From Filobacillus milosensis (GTDB lineage Bacteria > Bacillota > Bacilli > Bacillales > Alkalibacillaceae): DNA of 64,000 bases. The notes beneath the pieces were generated by a model. The model worked only from the letters and a program-made list of their open reading frames with translations. It was not told where the DNA came from and did no database searches. The DNA lies in the NCBI RefSeq assembly GCF_004402015.1, contig NZ_SOPW01000014.1, positions 26,875 through 90,874 of the forward strand, written 5' to 3'. Shown one piece after another: positions 9,001-17,333 of the stretch. Both the position numbers and the translations under genes were made by a program. Every line of letters begins with the position of its first letter. The first letter of the stretch is position 1.

Positions 9001-10374
9001 ATGGAGACGCCACAAAACCATAGAAGCATCGAATATGAAAAAATCATAGAAAAAATTTACACTGCTTTGGAAAAAGATTCAATTGATCAATTTAGATCCG
9101 AGTTTTTAGAACTTCACCCATATGATCAGGCGAATATATTTATTAATTTAGATCAAGAAGTAAGACTTCAGATTTACACGTATTTATCACCGGATGAAAT
9201 GTCTGAGGTAATTGAAAACTTTGAGCTGGACGAGGTTGGAGCAATTATTACAGAGATGGACCCCAGGTTTGCAGCTCAAATTTTTGATGAATTATCAACA
9301 GATGATGCAGTAGATATTATGAATACATTAGAACGTGATCAAATTGCCAGTTACTTAACATTAATGAATCGTGAAGAAGCCCGTGAGATCAAGAACTTAT
9401 TGCACTATGAGGAACGAACCGCGGGTAGTATTATGACAACCGAGTATGTGGTTGTGAATCACAACATGACCATTAAGCAAGCGATGGTTCACTTAAGAGA
9501 AAAAGCACCTAATGCTGAAACAATTTATTATGTTTTTGTAACAGATGATCAAAAAAGATTAGTAGGTGTAATCTCTCTTCGTGATTTAATTATATCCGAG
9601 GAAGATTGGATCGTGAGCGACATCATGAGTGAGCGGGTTGTTTATGCATCAGCCGGTGACGACCAGGAATCCATAGCCAAATTAATGCGAGATTATGATT
9701 TCTTAGCTTTACCTGTTGTTGATTTTAAAAAACATCTGTTAGGTATTATTACAGTGGATGACATTTTAGATGTTATGGATGAGGAAGCAAGTGATGACTA
9801 CTCCAAATTAGCCGGTGTTGCAGATTTAGATAAAAATGATTTGAGTGCAATGGATGCAGCAAAAAAACGCTTACCATGGCTAATTATTTTATTATTTTTA
9901 GGAATGCTTACAGCAACGTTAATCGGACAGTTTGAAGGTACTTTACAAAAAGCAGCCATTCTTGGTGCGTTTATCCCACTAATTGCAGGTATGGCAGGTA
10001 ACACAGGAACACAAGCATTGGCAGTGACAGTTCGTGGTATTGCAACTGGTGATGCAATGAATGAAGGTTTTATCAAACGATTAAAGCGTGAATCATTAAC
10101 TGGGCTAATTACTGGAGTGATCTGTGGAATAGTCATTGTGTTAATCATTATTGTTTGGAAAAACGCTCTATATTTAGGATTAGTCGTAGGTTTTTCAATC
10201 ATGATTTCATTAATTGTCGCAACTATAGCAGGAGCTTTTTTGCCACTGTTAATGCACAAACTAAACATTGACCCTGCTGTTGCGAGTGGTCCTTTTATTA
10301 CAACAATTAACGACTTAATTTCAGTACTCATATATTTCGGCACAGCAACAATGTTTATGGAGTATTTAGTGTAG
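9001..10374 (+). CDS. mgtE: magnesium transporter MgtE
   Basis: 457 residues in the standard MgtE order: N-terminal helical superhelix (about 10-135, with repeated MDP/L-STDDAVDIM motifs), two CBS domains (about 140-260), a connecting helix, and five C-terminal membrane helices with AGMAGNTGTQALAV, the conserved pore segment. It forms a homodimeric Mg2+ channel gated by cytosolic Mg2+. AGGAGGGG precedes the ATG. The stop codon lies within the 5' arm of its terminator (10372-10402). Confidence 0.95.
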   Translation: METPQNHRSIEYEKIIEKIYTALEKDSIDQFRSEFLELHPYDQANIFINLDQEVRLQIYTYLSPDEMSEVIENFELDEVGAIITEMDPRFAAQIFDELSTDDAVDIMNTLERDQIASYLTLMNREEAREIKNLLHYEERTAGSIMTTEYVVVNHNMTIKQAMVHLREKAPNAETIYYVFVTDDQKRLVGVISLRDLIISEEDWIVSDIMSERVVYASAGDDQESIAKLMRDYDFLALPVVDFKKHLLGIITVDDILDVMDEEASDDYSKLAGVADLDKNDLSAMDAAKKRLPWLIILLFLGMLTATLIGQFEGTLQKAAILGAFIPLIAGMAGNTGTQALAVTVRGIATGDAMNEGFIKRLKRESLTGLITGVICGIVIVLIIIVWKNALYLGLVVGFSIMISLIVATIAGAFLPLLMHKLNIDPAVASGPFITTINDLISVLIYFGTATMFMEYLV

Positions 10375-10402
10375 AACTCGCAATTAAGCGGGTTCTATTT
10401 TT
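10372..10402 (+). terminator. terminator of mgtE
   Basis: TAGAACTCGC (10372-10381) pairs with GCGGGTTCTA (10388-10397) with one T-G pair, followed by T5. The arm includes the mgtE stop codon. Confidence 0.85.
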
Positions 10403-10452
10403 GGTATCGGCGATATTTAATAATTAAATTAAATGAAGAGTTAAGCCAACCT

Positions 10453-10481
10453 CACAGAATTGGGTGTTTGCGCATAAAATG
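10453..10481 (+). promoter_or_regulatory. candidate sigma-K promoter of cotO
   Basis: CACA at 10453-10456 (mACm), a 16-bp spacer, then CATAAAATG at 10473-10481, one base off CATAnnnTA. Placement 32 nt before the coat gene start agrees with late mother-cell expression. Confidence 0.5.
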
Positions 10482-10512
10482 GGTTAGAGTCACATGAAAG
10501 GAGTATGTGCAT

Positions 10513-10887
10513 ATGGAAGATCAACGTACAAAACCACCTTTACTGTACATTGCGCAAAACAAAGAATCACACCCCCAAGTAGAAACTCAATCAAGCTATT
10601 ATACTGCAAATACACAGAAACAACAGAAAACTGAGGTTGAACAAGCAAAAGCAGCAAGCAGAAGTCGGTTTCAGTCCTTATCTGTAGAAGGAAAATTAAA
10701 TTACATTACGAACATGCAAGAAACATTGCCAAAATTAAAGTGTAAATTCTTAACGAAAGAAGGGGCGTTTAATGGACATATAGAAGAGGTTGTAGAAGAA
10801 GGAGCAAAAGTGTTTTTAACAGACTTACGTCGACGTCGAACCCTGACAAATGATATATTGCTAGATATTCAAATCATTGGATTTTAA
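10513..10887 (+). CDS. cotO: spore coat protein CotO family
   Basis: 124 residues. A low-complexity Gln/Lys-rich first half leads to a conserved C-terminal part (SRFQSLSVEGKLNYITNM, then PKLKCKFLTKEG and GHIEEVVEEGAKVFL) that matches the CotO (YjbX) family as I recall it. CotO is a coat morphogenetic protein controlling outer layer assembly. The ATG at 10513 has AAAGGAG 9 nt upstream; the GTG at 10507 is too close to that site. Position next to cotZ repeats the B. subtilis order, and a sigma-K-like promoter lies upstream. Confidence 0.8.
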   Translation: MEDQRTKPPLLYIAQNKESHPQVETQSSYYTANTQKQQKTEVEQAKAASRSRFQSLSVEGKLNYITNMQETLPKLKCKFLTKEGAFNGHIEEVVEEGAKVFLTDLRRRRTLTNDILLDIQIIGF

Positions 10888-10897
10888 AAACATTCAT

Positions 10898-10935
10898 AAA
10901 AAATGCCTGCGATAATGAAGTCGCAGGCATTTTTT
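10898..10935. terminator. bidirectional terminator between cotO and cotZ
   Basis: A perfect 15-bp stem (10898-10912 with 10921-10935), loop of 8 nt, with A6 on the left arm and T6 on the right arm, serving both convergent coat genes. Confidence 0.92.
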
Positions 10936-10943
10936 ATTATTAT

Positions 10944-11396
10944 CTAGTTGATTGCATTTACTGCTGGTAAACAAGTAACGTGACAGAAGCATTTTAGATC
11001 GACGTTTATGCAGATTCCAGTAGCTCTTAAGCGAGCAGTTTTTTGGCATGTAGGATCTTTAGGATTTCTATCAGAATCAGCAGGGTCTCGTAATAATTCT
11101 AATACTGCACAGCAATCATCATCTACTTTTTTCACTCGGAAGTAAAAGCTTCCAACAACAGTGCGATTTTCATCGTTCATTGCACCGAAACCTTCAAATG
11201 TTTTGCAATCACAGTATAGTAATACTGGAACAGTGTCTAACCCCGAAGGTGACGTTGTATCCCCCAATAAATCCTCAATAGATTGCTTACAGCTGACATC
11301 GCAATCGTGTTCAACGATGTCATTTTGTGCGTCCACGATTTGGCGTAGAATATCGCATACGCAGCTCTCAGTATGATCTTTACCGCGACATGACAT
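10944..11396 (-). CDS. cotZ: spore coat/exosporium protein CotZ/CotY (ExsY) family
   Basis: 150 residues and about 14 Cys, clustered as CVC, CDC, CC and CFC, typical of the CotY/CotZ/ExsY family that self-assembles into disulfide-linked crystalline layers of the spore crust or exosporium basal layer. The ends SCRGKDHTESCVCDIL and CFCHVTCLPAV are characteristic. GAAAGGAG lies upstream of the ATG at 11396. A sigma-K-like promoter is at 11439-11468. Whether it is CotY or CotZ proper cannot be settled. Confidence 0.88.
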   Translation of the reverse strand: MSCRGKDHTESCVCDILRQIVDAQNDIVEHDCDVSCKQSIEDLLGDTTSPSGLDTVPVLLYCDCKTFEGFGAMNDENRTVVGSFYFRVKKVDDDCCAVLELLRDPADSDRNPKDPTCQKTARLRATGICINVDLKCFCHVTCLPAVNAIN

Positions 11397-11438
11397 TAGC
11401 CATTCTCCTTTCTAGTCATATGACCTTTCTTACGTTAA

Positions 11439-11468
11439 TAATTTATGCATATGCTTAGGGAGAGTGTG
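11439..11468 (-). promoter_or_regulatory. candidate sigma-K promoter of cotZ
   Basis: On the minus strand CACA, 17 bp, then CATAAATTA, a perfect match to CATAnnnTA (-10 at 11439-11447, -35 at 11465-11468). It lies 43 nt before the cotZ start. Confidence 0.55.
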
Positions 11469-11628
11469 GGCAATTGACTGTATTTTTAAATTTTCTTAGT
11501 TATTATGCCCATTAGTTTTTGTCCGTTCAAAATAATTGTATTTCCTTTATATTTGGGACATATATCCATGCTGATTATGTTGTGTTGAATATACTATTAT
11601 CGAGACAATAGTGGGAGGAGAGATTGGA

Positions 11629-11823
11629 ATGTCAAATGAAGAAAATGATCGTCGTATAGAAGAGGTACTGGCTAACGCAAAAAAGGTTAAGGTGGTTAGA
11701 CCAAAGCAAAATTTTGGCCCTGTCTGGAAGCCAAACAATAATAACGATACAAAAAGAAGAAATACAGAAGAACAAGTGGCCCCTCAACTTGAACAAAAAC
11801 GTCCACCATTTTTTTGGATATAA
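11629..11823 (+). CDS. small basic protein, unknown
   Basis: 64 residues, hydrophilic: NEENDRRIEEVLANAKKVK, then a Pro/Asn/Lys-rich part ending RPPFFWI. No membrane segment. I do not recognise a family. GGGAGGAG lies 8 nt before the ATG at 11629, and a GTG six codons upstream overlaps that site and is rejected. A strong terminator at 11836-11865 makes it a separate unit. Its position among coat genes raises, but does not prove, a sporulation role. Confidence 0.6.
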   Translation: MSNEENDRRIEEVLANAKKVKVVRPKQNFGPVWKPNNNNDTKRRNTEEQVAPQLEQKRPPFFWI

Positions 11824-11835
11824 AAAGAGATTGAT

Positions 11836-11865
11836 AAGAACTCGTAAATATTACGGGTTCTTTTT
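11836..11865 (+). terminator. intrinsic terminator
   Basis: AAGAACTCGTAA pairs with TTACGGGTTCTT (one T-G pair) with loop ATA, followed by T-run. Confidence 0.88.
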
Positions 11866-11925
11866 AAACTTTGATGGAATTTAAACCGGAGTATTGTATT
11901 CAAAATTAAAAAAAGGTATTTAATT

Positions 11926-12099
11926 TAGCGGAAGACGGCGACTCCTGCGAGAACAGCGCGAGAGAAATCACGTGGGATGCACCTGCGTCTTCCAGGAATG
12001 CATCGAAGTAGGCTTCCTCGGTGCAAAGGTTCAATGGAGATTATTCATTGATGTTCCTGCGTTGAGCCGTGCCCACGGAAAACGTCCGCCTGTAGCGGT
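11926..12099. repeat. dispersed GC-rich repeat, longer copy 1
   Basis: Starts AGCGGAAGACGGCGACTCCT and ends near CGTCCGCCTGTAGCGG. Within it are GAACAGCGCGAG and GCCGTGCCCACGGAAAACGT blocks shared with 33381-33560. I remember such elements as abundant, non-coding, structure-forming repeats in several Bacillaceae genomes. No protein is supported in it. Confidence 0.75.
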
Positions 12100-12149
12100 T
12101 TGAAAGAATCTATAATAAACTTTATTAGAACTAAAAAGGAGGCTTTGAT

Positions 12150-12323
12150 GTGAAATGGTTATCTGATTTAGAAAAAATTCTAATAGAAATAGGTAAATCA
12201 CCGGAAAAGAGATTTGCAGAAGATGAAAAGAAACAACAAGAGTGGGAAAAGATGTTAATTGAAGATGAAAAAAGACTAGATGAATGGATGACAAAAATGG
12301 GTAAATGGTTCGAATCTAAATAA
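12150..12323 (+). CDS. small charged helical protein, GTG start
   Basis: 57 residues, rich in Glu, Lys and Trp (WLSDLEKILIEIGKSPEKRF, then EWEKMLIEDEKRLDEWMTKM), probably one long amphipathic helix. The GTG at 12150 lies 7 nt after AAAAGGAGG. An ATG two bases upstream is out of frame and hits TGA at once (ATGTGA). No family recognised. It lies directly after the GC-rich repeat. Confidence 0.55.
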   Translation: MKWLSDLEKILIEIGKSPEKRFAEDEKKQQEWEKMLIEDEKRLDEWMTKMGKWFESK

Positions 12324-12400
12324 AAAGGACGCATATAATCTATTAAACACGAATAATTTAATAGATAACGGGTAAAGTAATATTAGAGGAGGTTGGTTTT

Positions 12401-12691
12401 ATGGGTTATATTTTACCAGTTGACTTTCATCAATATAATCAATACCAACGTCGTGAGGTATCTAATAGACGCCAGTCTGATTTAGCATTAGAACGCGTAT
12501 TTAGAACAGAATTAAATGAATTGAAGCGAAAATTCAACTCAGAAGATCAAGAAGAATTAGAACAAGAAGCACGCAAGACTTATAGTCCTGCTAAAGTATA
12601 TCAACCTGATGATACAAAATTTATGAATAAAAACCACAAACAATTAGCTGAAATTACAGGAAAAGGACAACATTTTAGCGAAACTATTTAA
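12401..12691 (+). CDS. conserved hypothetical, MGYILP N-terminus
   Basis: 96 residues, soluble and strongly charged. The start MGYILPVDFHQYNQYQRR resembles small Bacillaceae proteins I have seen that begin MGYILP, but I know no function. The middle (LERVFRTELNELKRKFNSED) is helical. TAGAGGAGG precedes the ATG. It is followed 28 nt later by the MBL hydrolase gene, so the two are probably co-transcribed. Confidence 0.65.
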   Translation: MGYILPVDFHQYNQYQRREVSNRRQSDLALERVFRTELNELKRKFNSEDQEELEQEARKTYSPAKVYQPDDTKFMNKNHKQLAEITGKGQHFSETI

Positions 12692-12719
12692 TGAATTATT
12701 TTAAAAGGGAGTTTCGTTA

Positions 12720-13628
12720 ATGAAGATGCAACAAATTAATTCAAACAATTACGTTTTTGAAAGCTCAGTCAATATTGGGTATGTGCATGAAGGTAATCAA
12801 GGCATAATTATCGATGCGGCTATTGATAAATCAGCCATTCGCAAAGTAGTGCGACAGTTAGAAGAGAAGAATTTGCCTATCACTCACCTATTTATTACAC
12901 ATGCACATGCAGACCATTATGGCGGAGCAAAATATTTAAAGGAATCGTACAAAGTCAAAATCATAGCCCCTACCTTAGAAGCAGCTATAATTAAACATCC
13001 TGTGTTAGAACCCACCTATCTATTTTCAGGCAATGATCCCTTAGACGAATTAAGAAATAAATTTTTAGAAGGTCCACCTATAGAAGTGGATTTAACGATC
13101 GATGAAGGTCACTATGAAATTGATGGCTTTAATTTTGAAGCTATTGCAACGCCTGGTCATAGTTATAATCAACTTGCCTTAGGTATTAATGGAACCTTAT
13201 TTGCTGCAGATAGTTACTTTGGACAAAAAGAGATATTGAAGCATAAGATTCCGTATATCACAAGTGTTGATAAAACCATTAATAGTTTAGAAAAACTAAA
13301 AAGTTATTCATTTGATGGCTCAGTGCCAGGACATGGTCCTTATGAAGAAGACTATTTAAATACTGTAGAAAAAAATATTGAATATCATAAGGAATTACTT
13401 CATAAAGTTTACTGTATCATTCAGGACAAGCAACCTGTTTCTCATGAAGATATCGTAGCCGAATTATGTGAAGCGATGAAAGTAAAGGCTGATCAATTAT
13501 CTATGTTCTTATTATTTAGAACGGCAGTGACAGCTTATCTGACTGCTTTAATTAATAAAGGTAATATAGAGCACTACATTCAGCAATTTCGCTGGATGTT
13601 TAAAATAAAAGAGGAGGAAGGTGCTTAG
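12720..13628 (+). CDS. MBL-fold metallo-hydrolase
   Basis: 302 residues. The metallo-beta-lactamase motif THAHADHYGG (about residue 60), the later TPGHSYNQLALG, the Asp in LFAADSYFG and SVPGHGPYEED provide all ligands of a binuclear zinc site. The last third is an additional helical domain (residues 220-302). It is of the general glyoxalase II-like type, and the substrate is not deducible. AAGGGAG precedes the ATG. Its 3' end overlaps the convergent YetF-like gene by 4 nt. Confidence 0.85.
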   Translation: MKMQQINSNNYVFESSVNIGYVHEGNQGIIIDAAIDKSAIRKVVRQLEEKNLPITHLFITHAHADHYGGAKYLKESYKVKIIAPTLEAAIIKHPVLEPTYLFSGNDPLDELRNKFLEGPPIEVDLTIDEGHYEIDGFNFEAIATPGHSYNQLALGINGTLFAADSYFGQKEILKHKIPYITSVDKTINSLEKLKSYSFDGSVPGHGPYEEDYLNTVEKNIEYHKELLHKVYCIIQDKQPVSHEDIVAELCEAMKVKADQLSMFLLFRTAVTAYLTALINKGNIEHYIQQFRWMFKIKEEEGA

Positions 13629-14308
13629 TATGGTAACACATACAGCCCTTCCTCCTTATTATATTCAGCGTACATCACTTCTTTTAAAGACAGCCCTTGT
13701 TTCGAAATTTCATCATAAATCTGCTGCTTATCCCACTCAATTTCCATAATATTTTCTTCAATGAGTTCACCATCAGTAATAACTGAGATAGGTAATATAG
13801 TCTCTTGAGGTGCAGCATTAAAGAATTTATTCGTCGGGTTTTGGTAAATATATTTCTTCAATATGTTAATCGACCCATTTGTTTCAAAAATTGCATATTC
13901 CACTTCTTGTATGGAAAAGACATCTTTATCCCTCAACAGGTGCATTAACTGGTTCATATCTAACTTACATTTCTTCATAACGTCCCGTTGAATTTGTCCG
14001 CGACGGATGACAATTGATGGTTTGCCTTCTAAAATAGATCGGGTCCGTCGATATTTCTGAGTAAACCATTCTGTGAGATAAATCATGACTCCCCATATGG
14101 ATACGGCAAATAATACATGCCAGACCCCGACTTGTGGGTCGTATAAACCGTTACCTACAAGTTCCCCTAATACAAGAGCAGCAATAAAATCAAAGGCTGT
14201 AATCTGTGTGATTTGGGATTTACCAAGAACTTTAGTAAGGACAAATAAAGCCCCAAACCCAACTAGACTTTCTGTTAGTATTTTGACGAAGTCCAATTTC
14301 TCCACCAT
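13625..14308 (-). CDS. DUF421/YetF-like membrane protein
   Basis: 227 residues. Three N-terminal membrane helices (about 10-90) contain GKSQITQITAFDFIAALVLG, the DUF421 signature, and the C-terminal cytosolic part (RRGQIQRDVMKKCKLDMNQL, then DVFSIQEVEYAIFETNGSI) is the YetF-like domain. B. subtilis has several paralogs, some sporulation-controlled; function poorly known. Convergent with the MBL gene (4-nt overlap). Confidence 0.88.
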   Translation of the reverse strand: MVEKLDFVKILTESLVGFGALFVLTKVLGKSQITQITAFDFIAALVLGELVGNGLYDPQVGVWHVLFAVSIWGVMIYLTEWFTQKYRRTRSILEGKPSIVIRRGQIQRDVMKKCKLDMNQLMHLLRDKDVFSIQEVEYAIFETNGSINILKKYIYQNPTNKFFNAAPQETILPISVITDGELIEENIMEIEWDKQQIYDEISKQGLSLKEVMYAEYNKEEGLYVLPY

Positions 14309-14370
14309 CCTGAATAAAAATACATGTACCTTTTATCCATTATGGTCAATACATATAAAAAATAACCATA

Positions 14371-14400
14371 AAAAAAGCTGACGAGTATACTCGTCAGCTT
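14371..14400 (-). terminator. terminator of yjcF operon
   Basis: A 26-bp perfect palindrome at 14375-14400 (AAGCTGACGAG...) with A6 on its left side, that is T-run on the minus strand. It contains the stop codon of the acetyltransferase gene. Confidence 0.85.
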
Positions 14401-14819
14401 AAATCTTTAACCATGGTTACGTGAGGGATTCCGGCATCCATGAATTCATCGGACACAGTCTGGAACCCTAGTATTTTATAAAAAGTTTCTGCATGTGTTT
14501 GAGCATTCAATTTAGCTTTTTTAACGCCTTGATCAATTAAATATTGCTCCATTTGATTAATCATTTGGATGCCATAGTGCTTTCCCCGTTCTTCCTTTAG
14601 CACACAAATTCTTTCTAGCTTTCCGTATTGGTCTACAAACCTTAAACGACTAGCAGCAATGGGTCGGTCTTCAAAGTAACCAACAAAGTGAACAGCCGTT
14701 TCATCATGTTCGTCTAATTCCATTTCTGGAGGCACATTTTGTTCATCAACAAAAACAATTTTTCTTACATTATAGGCATCTTTTAATTGGTTTTCTTTAG
14801 TAACACGGTAGATATTCAT
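14394..14819 (-). CDS. yjcF: GNAT N-acetyltransferase YjcF
   Basis: 141 residues of the GNAT fold. VDEQNVPPEMELDEHDETAV is characteristic of the YjcF/ElaA-like group, and CVLKEERGKHYGIQMINQME carries the acetyl-CoA pyrophosphate loop (R-G-K-H-Y-G). The substrate is unknown. It follows yjcG after 3 nt, matching the B. subtilis yjcF-yjcG neighbourhood. The stop lies in the terminator stem. Confidence 0.9.
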   Translation of the reverse strand: MNIYRVTKENQLKDAYNVRKIVFVDEQNVPPEMELDEHDETAVHFVGYFEDRPIAASRLRFVDQYGKLERICVLKEERGKHYGIQMINQMEQYLIDQGVKKAKLNAQTHAETFYKILGFQTVSDEFMDAGIPHVTMVKDLS

Positions 14820-14822
14820 AAA

Positions 14823-15341
14823 TTATTTTCCTAACTTAAATGTTTCAAATACTGTCCAAGCACCGTCTTCTAATTGATATAGTAATTGGAAACGATCTAC
14901 AGTATCTTTTAGGTCAAATGTTAACATTCTCATACTTCCATAAACATCTGAATGCTCGTCTTCTGATAAGTCTTGGCTAATCGTGATGTGTGGTACAAAT
15001 GCATATTGTTGAGACTCAGGGAAAACCCCTTCATTCATTTTGTCGTTTAAAAGTGAAAGTTGGTCGTGCGGTTCAACTTTTAAATACACAGTATTTGTCA
15101 CTGGGCTAAATGAACTTACCTTATTAATCTCAATTTCAAAGGGTTGTACTTCTGAAGCAATTTTATTTAATTCTTCTGCAATTTCATTAATTTCCTCTTT
15201 GCTAGCTTCAAAACGTTCTTTTAATGTAATATGAGGCGGGATTTTATTGTAACGTGGGTCATACCTCATTCGATAAGAGTTAGCAACGTCTTGGATTTCT
15301 TTTGATGGGAAAATAGCGATACCATATTTTAATTTTGACAT
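14823..15341 (-). CDS. yjcG: 2'-5' RNA ligase family phosphoesterase YjcG
   Basis: 172 residues of the 2H phosphoesterase fold with both HxT motifs visible, IPPHITLKERF and FVPHITISQDL. KYGIAIFPSKEIQDVANSYR is typical of YjcG. Proposed to act on cyclic phosphate ends of RNA, but the substrate is unproven. I chose the second ATG (15341), which has TTAGGAGG 8 nt upstream; the first ATG is only 2 nt from it. Confidence 0.9.
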   Translation of the reverse strand: MSKLKYGIAIFPSKEIQDVANSYRMRYDPRYNKIPPHITLKERFEASKEEINEIAEELNKIASEVQPFEIEINKVSSFSPVTNTVYLKVEPHDQLSLLNDKMNEGVFPESQQYAFVPHITISQDLSEDEHSDVYGSMRMLTFDLKDTVDRFQLLYQLEDGAWTVFETFKLGK

Positions 15342-15438
15342 TTTCATAACCTCCTAAGACTAAATTACACGTAACAGAATTTTATTCTAACTTTTATTAT
15401 AACAAAAAATGAAAAAATTTATCGTCCGTAAAAAAAAC

Positions 15439-16164
15439 TTAATTTTTGAAAATCGTTTTAATAGCATTAGGTAAATCTTTTTGCCACTGTTTCCAAGTGT
15501 GTTTTCCTTCTAATTCTTTATAAGTGTAATCACTTGCTCGCTGTGAAAGTACTTCATTTAAATCTCTGTTAGGCGATAAAAAATCATCTTTGTCCCCTTT
15601 TGTGGTAGGCACTTCAGTTTCATCTAATCCAATCGTGTGGTAAATGCTCATATTATTAACGTCATCAGATTGTTTAATGGCTTCAATCACTTGTTCATCA
15701 ACATACGGGGATTGCATAATGACTTTACCAAAATTATTTGGATACTTAAGAGCAGTCATTAAGGACACTGTTCCTCCGAGTGAGTCGCCCATAAGTACTC
15801 GGCAAGAGCCTACATGATAACTTGGTAGTTCTTTATCCAATAAAGGCACCACCTCGAAAACTAAAAATTTAATATAGGCTTTATTTCTTTCACCATCAGG
15901 GTGATATTTATCCCAACGATCATAACGGTCTTGATAATGAATACCTACAAAAATCGTATTCTCAATTTCACCTTCTTCATGGAGTCGGTCACTTACTGTC
16001 GCAACTCTTCCAAGCTGATAGTAATCATTTCCATCTTGCATGATGCAGATATGATATTTATATAAGGGCGAATAATTTTCTGGTTTAAAAATTTTAAGTG
16101 TTAATGTTTCATCAAGATACTGGCTATCAATATCTTTTTCTACCATCGTACCCTTTCTTCCCAA
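15439..16164 (-). CDS. yjcH: alpha/beta hydrolase, esterase D family (YjcH)
   Basis: 241 residues. The nucleophile elbow GDSLGG (in VLMGDSLGGTVSLMTALKYP), an acidic residue region and His in EGKHTWKQW form a Ser-Asp-His triad. GRKGTMVEKDIDSQYLDETL at the start matches YjcH-type putative esterases. I chose the TTG at 16164 because GGAGG lies 8 nt upstream and the protein then begins MGRKGT; starts further upstream have no site. Upstream of yjcG, same strand, 97-nt gap. Confidence 0.85.
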   Translation of the reverse strand: MGRKGTMVEKDIDSQYLDETLTLKIFKPENYSPLYKYHICIMQDGNDYYQLGRVATVSDRLHEEGEIENTIFVGIHYQDRYDRWDKYHPDGERNKAYIKFLVFEVVPLLDKELPSYHVGSCRVLMGDSLGGTVSLMTALKYPNNFGKVIMQSPYVDEQVIEAIKQSDDVNNMSIYHTIGLDETEVPTTKGDKDDFLSPNRDLNEVLSQRASDYTYKELEGKHTWKQWQKDLPNAIKTIFKN

Positions 16165-16251
16165 GCTTAAAACCTCCATCAATCATAAAATTTATCAGTA
16201 TGAACTTTCAAAAATTATTTTATCATACTTTAGGAAGTTGGCTAACGAGAA

Positions 16252-16276
16252 GGCTTTTAAGACAAGCCCTTTTTTT
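16252..16276 (+). terminator. terminator-like hairpin without a visible gene
   Basis: GGCTT (16252-16256), a 7-nt loop, AAGCC (16264-16268), then C and T7. No plus-strand gene ends here, so it may be a relic. Confidence 0.35.
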
Positions 16277-16316
16277 AAAAGATTAAAAATTTGTAATTAT
16301 TAAAAAACATTGAAAA

Positions 16317-16325
16317 TGATATAAT
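16317..16325 (+). promoter_or_regulatory. extended -10 promoter of the PgpA family gene
   Basis: TGATATAAT: TGn followed by a consensus TATAAT (16320-16325), 21 nt before the ATG. Confidence 0.5.
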
Positions 16326-16346
16326 TATAATAAGGGGGGATAGCGT

Positions 16347-16904
16347 ATGACAGTACGTTCTCATATAAAGAGTCAAGAAGTAGAGAAAGCTGCCCGTAAA
16401 CGCCTTGAAGATAGAGGTGTTACGATTGAGGATATTGCAGATATTGTCTATATCATGCAAGCACCTTATAATGAATCTCTTCGTATGGAAGATTGCGTTG
16501 AAAGTGTAGATAAAGTGTTAGAAAAACGTGAAATCCAACATGCTATTTTAGTGGGTGTTGAATTAGATGTCTTAGCAGAAGAAAATAAATTATCTGAACC
16601 CTTACAATCACTGATCGCACAGGATGAAGGGCTGTTTGGGGTGGATGAAACCATCGCATTAGGTGCTGCTTTGGGCTATGGAAGTATCGCAGTGACGACG
16701 TATGGCCATCTTGATAAACAAAAGATAGGTGTAATTGAAAGACTCGATACTAAAAATGGTGTCAGATGTCACACATTTTTAGATGATATCATTGGAAGTA
16801 TTGCGGCTAATGCCTCGAGCCGGATTGCACATCGAACAAGAGATTTACAGGATGGGATGTCAGAAGAAGACCTTGAAATGAGGGATGAAGAAGATCGGTT
16901 ATAA
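16347..16904 (+). CDS. phosphatidylglycerophosphatase A family protein (YutG-like)
   Basis: 185 residues resembling B. subtilis YutG: an N-terminal helical part (RLEDRGVTIEDIADIVYIMQ) and the PgpA-like core LLFGVDETIALG-type, SIAVTTYGHLDKQKIG and HTFLDDIIGSIAANASSRI with acidic metal ligands. Family members dephosphorylate phosphatidylglycerophosphate, but the actual substrate of YutG-type proteins is uncertain. AAGGGGGG precedes the ATG. It stands alone. Confidence 0.85.
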   Translation: MTVRSHIKSQEVEKAARKRLEDRGVTIEDIADIVYIMQAPYNESLRMEDCVESVDKVLEKREIQHAILVGVELDVLAEENKLSEPLQSLIAQDEGLFGVDETIALGAALGYGSIAVTTYGHLDKQKIGVIERLDTKNGVRCHTFLDDIIGSIAANASSRIAHRTRDLQDGMSEEDLEMRDEEDRL

Positions 16905-17249
16905 ATAAAAGTTAAGGGCTGTCCAGAAAGTCAATGAGAATTGATATAGGGGCAGCCATTAACCATCTACAATACAAATACAACTATTCGGTATTCATCT
17001 AACACTATTTGGTGGGCTCCTGTTACTTAGAAATCTATTATGGACGGGTTTCTTAATTATGATATTAGGCTTATCTATTGGTGTATATGCCAGTTTTAAA
17101 GGTAATGATTCAGATAATCAAGTTGAAGAGAGTGAGAATTAAAATCAGATTAGTGACTACATATTGTTCAAATGTTTGGGACGTTGACAACTATTATTTA
17201 GATACACTTAAATGAACAAGTAGGTAAACGTTTATTAGGAGGTGAAAAT
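16905..17249. other. intergenic region with decayed coding sequence
   Basis: No supported gene. From about 17010 to 17142 a frame without a start encodes a hydrophobic stretch (LFGGLLLLRNLLWTGFLIMI) and an acidic tail ending SDNQVEESEN. It reads like the remnant of a small membrane protein. The stretch before it has GGGCTG and CAGCC arms that could form a loose hairpin after the PgpA gene. Confidence 0.35.
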
Positions 17250-17333
17250 ATGGATATAAGCATAATTGTAGCGATATTTGTAATTTTTCTAGGTGTTTTA
17301 GGCACTGGCTACTATAACAAAAAAAGGAAATAA
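17250..17333 (+). CDS. very small single-span membrane protein
   Basis: 27 residues: DISIIVAIFVIFLGVLGTGY then a basic YNKKRK tail. TTAGGAGGTG lies 8 nt before the ATG, which is the main support for translation. One membrane helix and a basic cytosolic end follow the positive-inside rule. Function unknown. Confidence 0.45.
   Translation: MDISIIVAIFVIFLGVLGTGYYNKKRK

Noticed and set aside
9798..10343. 181-codon minus-strand frame inside mgtE
   Set aside because: Opposite-strand shadow of a conserved gene, no ribosome binding site or family similarity.
12031..12334. Minus-strand frames across the GC-rich repeat and the 57-residue gene
   Set aside because: Shadows in the opposite strand, no ribosome site, low-complexity Phe/Ser-rich translation.
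16905..17249. Functional small membrane protein ending at 17142
   Set aside because: No start codon with a ribosome site and an in-frame stop just upstream; treated as a relic.
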